In this document: positions 6,913 through 14,389 of the stretch, one piece after another | Position numbering within the stretch: the first letter of the stretch is position 1 | Layout: each line of letters opens with the position of its first letter | Source of the DNA: Acidobacteriaceae bacterium | GTDB lineage: Bacteria; Acidobacteriota; Terriglobia; Terriglobales; Acidobacteriaceae | Assembly (NCBI GenBank): GCA_003165095.1 | Contig: PLSH01000117.1 | Span: forward strand, 9,892-29,427 | Reading direction: 5' to 3' | Length of the DNA: 19,536 nt | The notes under the pieces: generated by a model | What the model was told of the DNA's origin: nothing | Database searches by the model: none | Seen by the model: only the letters and a program-made list of their open reading frames with translations | Made by a program: the position numbers and the translations under genes

Positions 6913-9900
6913 GCCGTTTTGTCGCCGTCATCACCGGCAGCGGAGACCAGCGTGATTTGTCGCTGGACGCCTTGTGCCACGGTCTCTCCATTGACGAGAT
7001 TCTCGCCGAATGTCAGGCCCTCGACTCCTTCCGCCGCGGATCGGATAATCTCTACCACCGCGTCCGCGCGCTCTTCTTCCTCTATGCCATCCATCGCTTT
7101 CACATTCCCATCCTCCCGGGAACCTCCGCGCCCGCCCCCATCCCCTTCGCCGGTTTTCAAGACCTGCTCGACCGCCGCTTCGAGGAAGCCATTGAGGTCT
7201 TTCTGGCCGCCCAGGCTGAGCACGGAGCCGGCGCCGCCATCTCCAGTGCCCTTGCCGCCAGCTACAGGGCGCTCGGCTTCCAGACCCTGGCTGACCAGGT
7301 ACGCCGCAGCGTGCGCGGCGTGCGCGGCAACCAATGGATGTTCCGCGCCGGTCACACTGCCGACTATCCGCTCCGCCTCAGCCCCGAACTTCTCGCCGGC
7401 GATCCCGCTTTCCCCATCCTTCGTGAAGCTACTCCCGTTCGCATGGACCTCACCCATTGCGGTTGGAGCGATATTTTCTTTCTTGGTATGGACTTCCCTG
7501 AGGGCGCCCGCGCCCTCAACGTTTCCATTGATCTCGCGGTCCGCGCCTCCAGCCAGTGCATTTCCCAGCCCCGGCCCCCCGTCGAGGCCTGGTTCCGCGT
7601 CATTGATCAGCCCGTCATCCGCTTGACCAGCGTCGACCTGCGCGCTTCCACTGACGTTTCTTCCATCGCCGAGGTCTTCGACTTTCCCCGCGACTACCTT
7701 GGCCTCCTCAAGGCCGGCCTGATTGCCGGCGGCATTGTGCCTCCGGGGATCGAAGGCGCAGCCCAACCTCTCGCCGATCTGCTCCAGCGCCTCACCGGAA
7801 TTCCCGGACACGGCATCGAACTCGTCAGCAGCGTAAACGATATCCCGAAAGGTTCCCGGCTGGCCGTCTCCACCAGCCTCCTGGCCTGCATCATCGCCGT
7901 TTGCATGCGCGCAACCGGCCAGATCCAGTCCCTCACCGGAGGCATGCAGGAGAATGATCGCCGGCTGGTCGCCGCCCGCGCCATCCTCGGGGAATGGCTG
8001 GGCGGAAGCGGTGGCGGCTGGCAGGATTCCGGCGGCGTCTGGCCCGGCATCAAGCTCATTCACGGCGTTTGCGCCACGGAGAACGATCCCGAGTTCGGCA
8101 TCAGCCGCGGACGTTTGCTTCCCGATCACAAAATCTTCACCGAAGCTGAAATCTCCCCTGAAGCTCGTCGGAAACTCCAGCAGAGCCTGGTGCTGGTTCA
8201 CGGCGGCATGGCCCAGGATGTCGGCCCCATTCTCGAAATGGTCACTGAGAAATACCTGCTGCGGAGTGAAACCGAATGGCTCGGCCGCCGCCAGGCATCC
8301 GCCATCCTCGATGAGATTGTCGGCCACCTTCGGTGCGGAGACATCCGTGCCCTCGGCGGTTGCCTGCAACGGAACTTCGACGGCCCTTTGCAGACCATCA
8401 TTCCTTGGGCCGCCAACCTCTACACCAACACCCTCATCGACCGCGTCCGCAAAGAATTCGGCGCCGATTTCTGGGGCTTCTGGATGCTCGGCGGCATGAG
8501 CGGCGGCGGCATGGGCTTCCTCTTCAGTCCACAATGCAAGCCCCAGGCCCAGATCCGCATGCAGGCCATCATGAGTGAAACCAGAAGCCACATGGAGCAC
8601 AGCGTGCCGTTTGCCATGGAACCGGTGGTATACGACTTCACCATTGACGAGTTGGGAACCCAGGCCGCGCTCTATTCCGGTGTCCATGCCCTGATGCCTC
8701 CCGCCTACTACACCCAACACGTCCCTCCGCTCATTCGCGCCGGAATTCCCCGGCTCTCTCCCCTGCGCCGCGCTGAACTGGAGCGCTTCACCGCGGCCTG
8801 CCGCTCCAGTGCTGAGTACGCGGGTATGATCCAAACCCTGTTTGACCACATGCTCCCCGCCGCCCAGGATGCCGAACAGGACCAGGCCCAATCCCTCCAC
8901 ACTCTCCTCGATAACTACGGCTTCGATCGACTGCAGCACGAACAGATCCGTCAGGATCTCCGTTCCGGTCGCATTGGCCTGGCGCAGAACCGCCTCCCCG
9001 CCACCAGCCTCGTTGAAGATGCCGCGGCGGATCGCCTCGATGATCGTCACCGCGCCTCCGGCCTCGCTGCCCTTGCCGCGGGCCGCGTCGCTGTCGTCTC
9101 TCTGGCAGGAGGCGTGGGCACGCGCTGGACCCGTGGCGCCGGAGTCGTCAAAGCCCTGAGTCCTTTCTCCAGGCTGGGCGGCCAGTATCGTAACTTCATT
9201 GAAGTCCACCTCGCCAAAAGCCTTCGCGTCAGCCGGGAATGCGGCGTTCCGATTCCTCACGTCATTACCACCAGCTACCTCACCCACGATGCCATCGCCG
9301 CCCACTTGGCCGAGGTCGGCAACTATGGCTATCCCGGCCCGCTCCTGCTCTCCACCGGATGCACCATCGGCCTGCGCATGGTCCCCATGGTGCGCGATCT
9401 CCGCTTTGCCTGGGAGGAAGTGCCGCAGCAGATGCTGGACGCGCAGGCGCAGAAGGTGCGCGAAGGCCTCCATGCCGCGCTCATTCAATGGGCGCAAAGC
9501 GTCGGCGAAGGATCCGACTACACCGCCAATGTCCCCATGCAATGCCTTCATCCCGTGGGCCACTGGTACGAGGTTGCCAACCTGCTGCGAAACGGCGTCC
9601 TCCAATCCCTGATCCGGATGCGGCCGCAACTGAACTACCTCATGGTGCACAATATCGATACCGTCGCCGCCGATGCTGATCCCGCGCTTCTCGGCTTTCA
9701 CATCCATAGTGGCGCCGCGCTCACCACTGAAGTCATCGCCCGCCACCTCGAAGATCGCGGCGGCGGTCTCGCGCGCGTCGATGGCCGGGTCCGCTTGATC
9801 GAAGGCCTGGCGCTGCCCAGCGAAGAAATGGAAAGCCGCCTCCGCTACTACAACAGCGCGACTTGCTGGATCGATATCGACCGCCTGCTCGCGCTCTTTG

Positions 9901-10223
9901 GCCTCACTCGCGATGCGCTTTCCGACACCGTGCGCGTCGACGCCGCGGTTCGCGTTGTGGCCGCGCGCATGCCCTCCTACATCACTCTCAAAGATGTAAA
10001 AAAACGCTGGGGTAAAGGTCAGGAAGATATCTTCCCCGTAGCACAGTTTGAAAAACTCTGGGGTGATATGACCGCCCTGCCGGAGCTGGATTGCCGCTTC
10101 CTCGAAGTCCCTCGCGTCCGCGGCCTGCAATTAAAGGAACCCGCCCAGCTCGACGCCTGGCTGCGCGACGGCAGCGCTGCGTACACTGAGTCTCTATGCG
10201 CCTGGCGCGAGACCGCAAGTTGA
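6909..10223 (+). CDS. Fusion: fucokinase-like GHMP sugar kinase plus UDPGP-type pyrophosphorylase
   Basis: The 1104-residue cytosolic protein has three regions. Residues 1-160 are mostly helical and not recognised. Residues about 170-560 resemble the fucokinase branch of GHMP kinases: TPVRMDL and GWSD (175-188), LNVSIDLAV, the second GHMP motif [16 protein letters not shown] (310-325), GGWQDSGG and PGIKLIHG (369-386), and the third motif [14 protein letters not shown] (528-541). After a linker, residues about 720-1090 match the UDPGP family: [11 protein letters not shown] (730-740) with Lys748, [11 protein letters not shown], a substrate/metal region VHNIDT (913-918) followed by DPALLGFHI, and [13 protein letters not shown]. 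It probably phosphorylates a sugar at C1 and activates it to an NDP-sugar, as Fkp does for fucose, but with the domains in reverse order. The substrate is unknown. In the kinase ATP loop the usual GLGxSS is replaced by RLAVST. GTG 6909 overlaps the upstream stop. The reverse-strand open frame across it is a shadow. Confidence 0.83.
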   Translation: MSRFVAVITGSGDQRDLSLDALCHGLSIDEILAECQALDSFRRGSDNLYHRVRALFFLYAIHRFHIPILPGTSAPAPIPFAGFQDLLDRRFEEAIEVFLAAQAEHGAGAAISSALAASYRALGFQTLADQVRRSVRGVRGNQWMFRAGHTADYPLRLSPELLAGDPAFPILREATPVRMDLTHCGWSDIFFLGMDFPEGARALNVSIDLAVRASSQCISQPRPPVEAWFRVIDQPVIRLTSVDLRASTDVSSIAEVFDFPRDYLGLLKAGLIAGGIVPPGIEGAAQPLADLLQRLTGIPGHGIELVSSVNDIPKGSRLAVSTSLLACIIAVCMRATGQIQSLTGGMQENDRRLVAARAILGEWLGGSGGGWQDSGGVWPGIKLIHGVCATENDPEFGISRGRLLPDHKIFTEAEISPEARRKLQQSLVLVHGGMAQDVGPILEMVTEKYLLRSETEWLGRRQASAILDEIVGHLRCGDIRALGGCLQRNFDGPLQTIIPWAANLYTNTLIDRVRKEFGADFWGFWMLGGMSGGGMGFLFSPQCKPQAQIRMQAIMSETRSHMEHSVPFAMEPVVYDFTIDELGTQAALYSGVHALMPPAYYTQHVPPLIRAGIPRLSPLRRAELERFTAACRSSAEYAGMIQTLFDHMLPAAQDAEQDQAQSLHTLLDNYGFDRLQHEQIRQDLRSGRIGLAQNRLPATSLVEDAAADRLDDRHRASGLAALAAGRVAVVSLAGGVGTRWTRGAGVVKALSPFSRLGGQYRNFIEVHLAKSLRVSRECGVPIPHVITTSYLTHDAIAAHLAEVGNYGYPGPLLLSTGCTIGLRMVPMVRDLRFAWEEVPQQMLDAQAQKVREGLHAALIQWAQSVGEGSDYTANVPMQCLHPVGHWYEVANLLRNGVLQSLIRMRPQLNYLMVHNIDTVAADADPALLGFHIHSGAALTTEVIARHLEDRGGGLARVDGRVRLIEGLALPSEEMESRLRYYNSATCWIDIDRLLALFGLTRDALSDTVRVDAAVRVVAARMPSYITLKDVKKRWGKGQEDIFPVAQFEKLWGDMTALPELDCRFLEVPRVRGLQLKEPAQLDAWLRDGSAAYTESLCAWRETAS

Positions 10224-10316
10224 TCGTCGCCCCACTGCCCCCGGGCTTCGCACCCTCAGCTCGCGGCAATGGCGTATCCTTGGGAATGCCACTGTTTCTC
10301 TTTATAGGGAATCCAT

Positions 10317-11306
10317 ATGAAAGACATTTATATTGCCGATCTGGCCGCCTTCGACGAAGGAAAGCCCTTCAACGGGTTTTTCCTCGTCCTGCTTAAGCAG
10401 CAGCGCACCACCAAGAACAACAAACCCTACCTGAACCTCATTCTCGGCGACAAGACCGGCCAGCTCGAGGGCCGCGTCTGGGAACTCGGCGACCCGCGCA
10501 TCGCCAAAGACTTCGACAAAGGCGACATCGTCAAAGTGCGCGGCAGCGCCTCCCGCTTCGACGACCGCCTGCAGATGAAGATCGATCAGCTCCGCGTGGC
10601 CACGCCGCTCGAGGTCGACAAATCCGATCTCCTGCCTTCCACCACCTGCGACGTATCTGTGCTCTGGAACCAGCTTCTCGCCGGCGTGGAGAGTCTCACC
10701 AACTCCGATCTCAAGCGCCTGCTCACCACCCTGCTCGACGATCCGGTCCTCGCCGAGGCCTACCGCGAAGCCCCCGCTGCCCGCCAGCTTCACCATGCCT
10801 GGCTGGGCGGTTTGCTGGAGCATGTGGTCAGCCTGCTCGCGCTCGCCGACCGCGTCGCCGCGCACTATCCGCTCCTCGACCGCGACCTGCTCATCACCGG
10901 CGTCATCCTCCACGACATCGGAAAGATTCGCGAGCTGAGCTGGGCCATCGGCTTCGACTACACCATCGAAGGCATCCTGCTCGGACACATTCAGATGGGC
11001 ATCGACCTGGTTGAAAAGACCATCGCTGCGCTGCCCGATTTCCCGCCCCGCCTGCGCACTCTCGTTCTGCACATGATTCTCTCCCACCACGGCAAGCTCG
11101 AATTCGGCTCACCCAAGCTCCCCATGATTCCCGAAGCCATCGTCCTCAACTTCGTAGACGACCTCGACGCCAAGATGCAAGCCGTCGCCAGCGAATTCGA
11201 AAAATCTATCCGCGAAGGCAAAGGCCCCGACGACCTCACCGGCAAAGTCTGGTCCCTCGACAACCGCCAGCTCCTGAACACCAAACGCTGGCTCGGAGAA
11301 GCCTGA
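10317..11306 (+). CDS. OB-fold/HD-domain protein, YhaM-like 3'-5' exoribonuclease
   Basis: The 329-residue protein pairs an N-terminal nucleic-acid-binding OB-fold (about residues 15-95; FLVLLKQQRTTKNNKPYLNL, GQLEGRVWE, GDIVKVRG) with a C-terminal HD phosphohydrolase domain. HD metal ligands are visible: His169 in GGLLEH, the His199-Asp200 pair in VILHDIGKI, His224 in LGHIQMG, His257 or His258 in LSHHGK, and Asp281 or Asp282 in FVDDLDAKM. The layout and length match YhaM/CBF1, a Mn-dependent 3'-5' exoribonuclease of Bacillus (about 314 residues). Exonuclease activity here is inferred from family. ATG 10317 has AGGGA 6 bases upstream. It follows the kinase fusion by 93 bases on the same strand. 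No terminator is visible between them, so read-through is possible. Confidence 0.88.
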   Translation: MKDIYIADLAAFDEGKPFNGFFLVLLKQQRTTKNNKPYLNLILGDKTGQLEGRVWELGDPRIAKDFDKGDIVKVRGSASRFDDRLQMKIDQLRVATPLEVDKSDLLPSTTCDVSVLWNQLLAGVESLTNSDLKRLLTTLLDDPVLAEAYREAPAARQLHHAWLGGLLEHVVSLLALADRVAAHYPLLDRDLLITGVILHDIGKIRELSWAIGFDYTIEGILLGHIQMGIDLVEKTIAALPDFPPRLRTLVLHMILSHHGKLEFGSPKLPMIPEAIVLNFVDDLDAKMQAVASEFEKSIREGKGPDDLTGKVWSLDNRQLLNTKRWLGEA

Positions 11307-11395
11307 AAGCAATGTGCAGGAAACAGGGGTTAACGAACAAGCTAGCCTCAGAGGTGGGTGTCCAGGTCTCGCTTTGTCAATTTTTGGGATATGGT

Positions 11396-11836
11396 CTACA
11401 GATTGCGCTCTGCGCCGGAAATTCTGCGCCGATACTCCTCCGGCGTCTCAATGACAAACACCGTCTGACCGGCCAACACCAGCAGCTCTTCATCTCCGGT
11501 TACCAGAAGATCGCCTTTACCGCTCTGGGCGAGGTCGAGGAATTGCTGGCCTTTGGGATCTCGGCAGAGTACCGGACATCTCTCCAGGGGATTTACATTT
11601 TCGCAATGGGGAAAGTAGTCGCTCTGCAACTCCAGCGAGAGTTCCGCGGAGAGCCCAAGTTTGGGATAGGCAAGAACGCGAATCAATTCCTTAGCAGATT
11701 CGCGCGAGACAAGAGGTACGCAGCCGCCCTGCCGCCAGTGCGAACGCAGCCAGGCGAGACGGCTAGTGGTAAATACAAGGGCGGATAGAAAGGTATTGGT
11801 GTCGAAGACGACGCGCGGAATTGGTTGTGCTGTCAC
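11396..11836 (-). CDS. PIN-domain toxin of a type II toxin-antitoxin pair (COG1569-like)
   Basis: The 146-residue protein has the PIN ribonuclease fold signature. The acidic metal-binding residues sit where expected: Asp12 in RVVFDTNTFLSALV, Glu50 in ESAKELIRVL, Asp93 and Asp101 in CRDPKGQQFLDLA, and Asp115 in DLLVTGDEELL. It should cut RNA when free of its antitoxin. It starts at GTG 11836, which overlaps the antitoxin stop by four bases (GTGA, 11833-11836), so antitoxin is made first and toxin translation is coupled. All catalytic acids are present, so the toxin looks intact. It converges with the YhaM-like gene; the 89 bases between them show no convincing terminator. Confidence 0.88.
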   Translation of the reverse strand: MTAQPIPRVVFDTNTFLSALVFTTSRLAWLRSHWRQGGCVPLVSRESAKELIRVLAYPKLGLSAELSLELQSDYFPHCENVNPLERCPVLCRDPKGQQFLDLAQSGKGDLLVTGDEELLVLAGQTVFVIETPEEYRRRISGAERNL

Positions 11837-12057
11837 TCGGTCCTCCGCGCCCAGGCAATAGCATCTCTCACATCCTGTTCGGTGATCCCGAGTTGCGCCA
11901 GATGTTCCCTCACCTCATCTGCGCGGCTATGCTGAAGAGGCTTGAGCGTGATGAGGTTCCCGTCCGTGCTGACTTCGAAGTACTCCACCCCGGCGAAGCG
12001 CGTAGCTACGGCCTTGGGCAGGGTCAGCTGATTCTTGACTGTCAATTTAGCCAGCAT
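11833..12057 (-). CDS. AbrB/MazE-type antitoxin of the PIN pair
   Basis: The 74-residue protein begins MLAKLTVKNQLTLPKAVATR, the swapped-hairpin (SpoVT/AbrB) DNA-binding motif. A middle segment (YFEVSTDGNLITLKPL) and an acidic helical C-terminus (DEVREHLAQLGITEQDVRDA) probably bind and block the toxin. ATG 12057 has GAGGGA just upstream. Such antitoxins usually repress their own operon. Upstream, on the minus strand, are a TAAGAT -10-like hexamer (12082-12087) and a near-duplicated AAGGAAA on the plus strand at 12072-12086 that might be an operator; both are weak. It overlaps the toxin gene by four bases. Confidence 0.85.
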   Translation of the reverse strand: MLAKLTVKNQLTLPKAVATRFAGVEYFEVSTDGNLITLKPLQHSRADEVREHLAQLGITEQDVRDAIAWARRTE

Positions 12058-12103
12058 GATTCCCTCAATTAAGGAAACAAGGAAATCTTACTACATTCCA
12101 ACC

Positions 12104-12484
12104 TCATTCCACAAACCACCCCCACTGCTCCTCAGTCAGCGGCACCACCGATAACCGCCCAATCACCACCAGCGGCGAACCGGCAAACAGCTTCTCTGCC
12201 TTGATGGCCGCCAGCGTCTTCGGCCTTTTCAGCCGCTTGCCCACCTTCACCCGCACCACGGGCACCTTGGGATCGCTCGCGTCCACGCTCACCACCGTTC
12301 CAGTTCCCACCGCGGTCCGCTCTTCGCCGGTGTGGTAGAAAATCCACTTCGTCCCCGCCTTCATCTCCCGCAGGTGCTTGACCGCCATAGGATTCGTGAC
12401 TCCATCCCACACCGTCACCTCGTCGCGCAAAAAATCGTCGAAGGAGTACACATCAGGCTCAGTTTTGAAAAGAAAGTAGCTCAT
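12104..12484 (-). CDS. EVE domain-containing protein (THYN1-like)
   Basis: The 126-residue protein is a single EVE domain, a PUA-like fold that in known members binds modified bases in DNA or RNA. Family landmarks are the opening YFLFKTEPDVYSFDDFLRD, TVWDGVTNPMAVKHLREMK, GTKWIFYHTG, VVRVKVGKRLKRPKTL, and a closing RLSVVPLTEEQW. It is a little shorter than many members (about 135-155) because the loop before VVRVKV is compact. ATG 12484 is preferred since homologues start within a few residues of YFLFKTEPD, and GGAG lies just upstream. ATG 12493 would add three residues. The frame stays open upstream through the heptamer repeats to 12661, but that extension is repeat DNA and not protein-like. 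It diverges from aroC. Its job here is unknown. Confidence 0.87.
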   Translation of the reverse strand: MSYFLFKTEPDVYSFDDFLRDEVTVWDGVTNPMAVKHLREMKAGTKWIFYHTGEERTAVGTGTVVSVDASDPKVPVVRVKVGKRLKRPKTLAAIKAEKLFAGSPLVVIGRLSVVPLTEEQWGWFVE

Positions 12485-12502
12485 GCGCTCCATGGTAGGG
12501 CA

Positions 12503-12545
12503 GGGAACAGAGATTAGGGAACAGGGATTAGGGGAACAGGGAACG
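12503..12545 (-). repeat. Heptamer array, left arm (minus-strand sense)
   Basis: Six tandem degenerate units start at 12503, 12510, 12517, 12524, 12531 and 12539; the fifth has one extra base. On the plus strand they read GGGAACA or GGGATTA. Reverse-complemented and rotated, this is CTGTTCC or CTAATCC, the same family as the right arm. The array lies directly upstream of the EVE gene. Confidence 0.85.
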
Positions 12546-12628
12546 GCAACCCGCAGCCAATACCCATACCCCAGACCAGTGTTCTCGCGTTGAACAGCCG
12601 AATTCTTTCTCCTGATCCCCGTTCCCTG
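12537..12628. repeat. Inverted repeat joining the two heptamer arrays
   Basis: CAGGGAACGG (12537-12546) is perfectly complementary to CCGTTCCCTG (12619-12628), with 72 bases between. Because the flanking arrays are inverted copies of one heptamer, further imperfect pairing is possible on both sides. Confidence 0.75.
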
Positions 12629-12667
12629 ATTCCTGACCCCTGATCCCTGACCACTGAGCACTGTTCC
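12612..12667 (+). repeat. Heptamer array, right arm (plus-strand sense)
   Basis: Eight units in exact 7-base register start at 12612, 12619, 12626, 12633, 12640, 12647, 12654 and 12661. Seven begin CTG and the rest vary around CTGATCC, for example CTGATTC, CTGACCC, CTGACCA and CTGAGCA. The array ends 17 bases before the aroC ATG, and its sixth unit supplies a possible -35 box. Confidence 0.9.
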
Positions 12668-12675
12668 ATTACAAT
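12647..12675 (+). promoter_or_regulatory. Candidate promoter of the aroC operon, built partly from the heptamer array
   Basis: CTGACC (12647-12652), four of six matches to TTGACA, is separated by exactly 17 bases from TACAAT (12670-12675). Transcription would start near 12682, within about three bases of the aroC ATG. There is no Shine-Dalgarno sequence, so the mRNA would be nearly leaderless. Confidence 0.5.
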
Positions 12676-12684
12676 CAATTCAAC

Positions 12685-13863
12685 ATGATCCGTTTCTCCA
12701 CCGCAGGCGAATCCCACGGCGAGGCGCTTATCGCCCTCATCTCCGGCTTGCCTGCCGGCGTTCCCGTCGATCTCGATTTCATCAATCGCGACCTCTGGCG
12801 CCGTCAGCAGGGCTATGGCCGCGGCGGCCGCATGAAGATCGAAACCGACAAGGCTCACATCCTCTCCGGCGTACGCCACGGCAAGACCATCGGCACTCCC
12901 ATTGCCGTCGAGCTCGTCAACCGCGACTGGAAGAATTGGGAAGAAAAACTCCCTGTCGAGACCGGCGATCCCGCCCGGCACCAACCTGTTACATCGCCGC
13001 GTCCCGGCCACGCCGATCTGGCCGGCGCTCTGAAATACAACTTCCCTGACGCTCGCTACGTCCTCGAACGGGCCTCGGCTCGCGAATCCGCCGCCCGCGT
13101 AGCCGCCGGCGCTTTTGCCAAGCTCTTCCTGCGTACTCTCGGCATCAACGTTGCCAGCCACGTCATCCGCGTCGGCCGGGCCGAACTTGACCGCCCCGCT
13201 GCATGGGAGGAGATTGCCGCCCTCGCCGCAAAAGACGAAGTGGTCCTCGCCTGCGTTGACCCGGCCGCCGAAGCCCGTATGAAAGAAGAAGTGGAAGAGG
13301 CCGCGCGCACCGGCGACACTGTCAACGGCGTTTTTGAGGTGGTAGCCCACAACGTGCCCGCCGGCTTGGGCACCTACGCCAACTGGGACGAGCGGCTCGA
13401 TGGCCTGCTCGCCTGGGCCGTCATGAGCCTGCAGGCCGTCAAAGCCGTCGAAATCGGCCGCGGAGTCACCGCCGCTGAGTCTTTCGGCTCCAAAGTGCAC
13501 GACCCCATCCACTATGCTCCCGAGGCCGGCGTCCGTCCCACCCGCTTCACCCGTCCAAGCAATAATGCCGGCGGCATCGAAGGCGGCGTCTCCAATGGCG
13601 AGGATATCGTCGTTCGAGGTTACCTCAAGCCCATCTCCACCCTCCGCCGTCCCCTCCAATCCGTGCGTTTCGATACCCGTGAAGCCACCAGCGCAAGTTA
13701 TGAGCGCAGCGACATTTGCGTGGTGCCTGCCGCCGGCGTCGCTGCTGAGGCCATGGTCGCCATCACCATCGCCGCCCAGACCCAGCAGAAGTTTGGCGCT
13801 GACTCCCTCCTCGAGTTGAAACGGAATTTTGATTCTTACATCGAACAGATACGGAGCTTTTAG
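12685..13863 (+). CDS. aroC: Chorismate synthase
   Basis: Chorismate synthase converts EPSP to chorismate with reduced FMN, the last shikimate-pathway step, in the cytosol. The 392-residue protein shows the family signatures: FSTAGESHG (5-12), GYGRGGRM (43-50), SGVRHGKTIGTPIA, the PRPGHADLAGALKY segment, ERASARESAARVAAG, GGIEGGVSNGEDI, and an RFDTREATSASYERSD region near the end. Length is typical for bacterial AroC (about 360-400). The start at ATG 12685 gives the canonical N-terminus. It leads a tight plus-strand cluster, with def 9 bases downstream, so it probably heads an operon. A promoter candidate lies in the repeats just upstream. Chorismate feeds tryptophan synthesis, but the trpB2 gene is 12 kb away and unlinked. 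Confidence 0.97.
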   Translation: MIRFSTAGESHGEALIALISGLPAGVPVDLDFINRDLWRRQQGYGRGGRMKIETDKAHILSGVRHGKTIGTPIAVELVNRDWKNWEEKLPVETGDPARHQPVTSPRPGHADLAGALKYNFPDARYVLERASARESAARVAAGAFAKLFLRTLGINVASHVIRVGRAELDRPAAWEEIAALAAKDEVVLACVDPAAEARMKEEVEEAARTGDTVNGVFEVVAHNVPAGLGTYANWDERLDGLLAWAVMSLQAVKAVEIGRGVTAAESFGSKVHDPIHYAPEAGVRPTRFTRPSNNAGGIEGGVSNGEDIVVRGYLKPISTLRRPLQSVRFDTREATSASYERSDICVVPAAGVAAEAMVAITIAAQTQQKFGADSLLELKRNFDSYIEQIRSF

Positions 13864-13872
13864 AAACCAGCG

Positions 13873-14382
13873 ATGAAGTTGAAGATTGTCAAATTCCCCG
13901 AACCCGTACTCTCTCAGCCCGGCGAACCCGTCACTGAATTCAATGACGAGCTGCGCAGGTTGGTCGCCGACATGTTCGACACCACCTACGCCTCGCAGGG
14001 AATCGGCCTCGCCGCGCCGCAGGTGGGTGTCTCCAGGCGCGTCACCGTAGTCGATGTCAGCATGGGCAAAGATCCCGATGACCGGCTGGTCCTCATCAAT
14101 CCCGAGATCATCTCTAGCGAAGGCAAGCTCTACGCCGAAGAAGGCTGCCTCAGCTTTCCTGATATTCGCGAGAAAGTGGTCCGCGCCGCCAAGGTTCGCA
14201 TTCGCGCTCAGGACGAACACGGCAAGTGGTTCGAGATGGACGGCGAAGATCTCCTTGCCCGCGCCTTTCAGCACGAGATCGACCACCTCGATGGCGTACT
14301 GTTCATCTTCCGCATGAGCGCCCTCAAGAAAAACCTGAGCCTGCGCAAGATCCGCAAGATGCAGAGCGAAGGCACGTGGTAA
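13873..14382 (+). CDS. def: Peptide deformylase
   Basis: Peptide deformylase removes the formyl group from the N-terminal methionine of new proteins at the ribosome. The 169-residue protein has all three catalytic motifs: GIGLAAPQVG (43-52), EEGCLSFP with metal ligand Cys92, and QHEIDHLDG with ligands His134 and His138 and catalytic Glu135. Its length is typical. It starts 9 bases after aroC, and fmt follows 7 bases after its stop; def and fmt act at opposite ends of the formyl-methionine cycle and are commonly neighbours. Confidence 0.97.
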   Translation: MKLKIVKFPEPVLSQPGEPVTEFNDELRRLVADMFDTTYASQGIGLAAPQVGVSRRVTVVDVSMGKDPDDRLVLINPEIISSEGKLYAEEGCLSFPDIREKVVRAAKVRIRAQDEHGKWFEMDGEDLLARAFQHEIDHLDGVLFIFRMSALKKNLSLRKIRKMQSEGTW

Positions 14383-14389
14383 TCCGCCC

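Noticed and set aside
6783..10130. A 1115-codon open frame on the minus strand across the kinase-pyrophosphorylase gene
   Set aside because: Its translation is Gly/Ala/Glu-rich with no domain motifs, and the plus-strand frame has clear kinase and UDPGP motifs. High GC and scarcity of TTA, CTA and TCA codons on the plus strand keep the antisense frame open.
10280..10308. Promoter TTGGGA-N17-TATAGG before the YhaM-like gene
   Set aside because: It would start transcription downstream of the good Shine-Dalgarno sequence at 10306-10310, so the two signals conflict; both hexamers are only moderate matches.
12485..12661. N-terminal extension of the EVE protein by 59 residues
   Set aside because: The added sequence is translated heptamer repeat and spacer DNA. 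EVE proteins begin close to the YFLFKTEPD segment.
12503..12667. CRISPR array
   Set aside because: Units are 7 bases with no unique spacers between them, and no cas genes are present.
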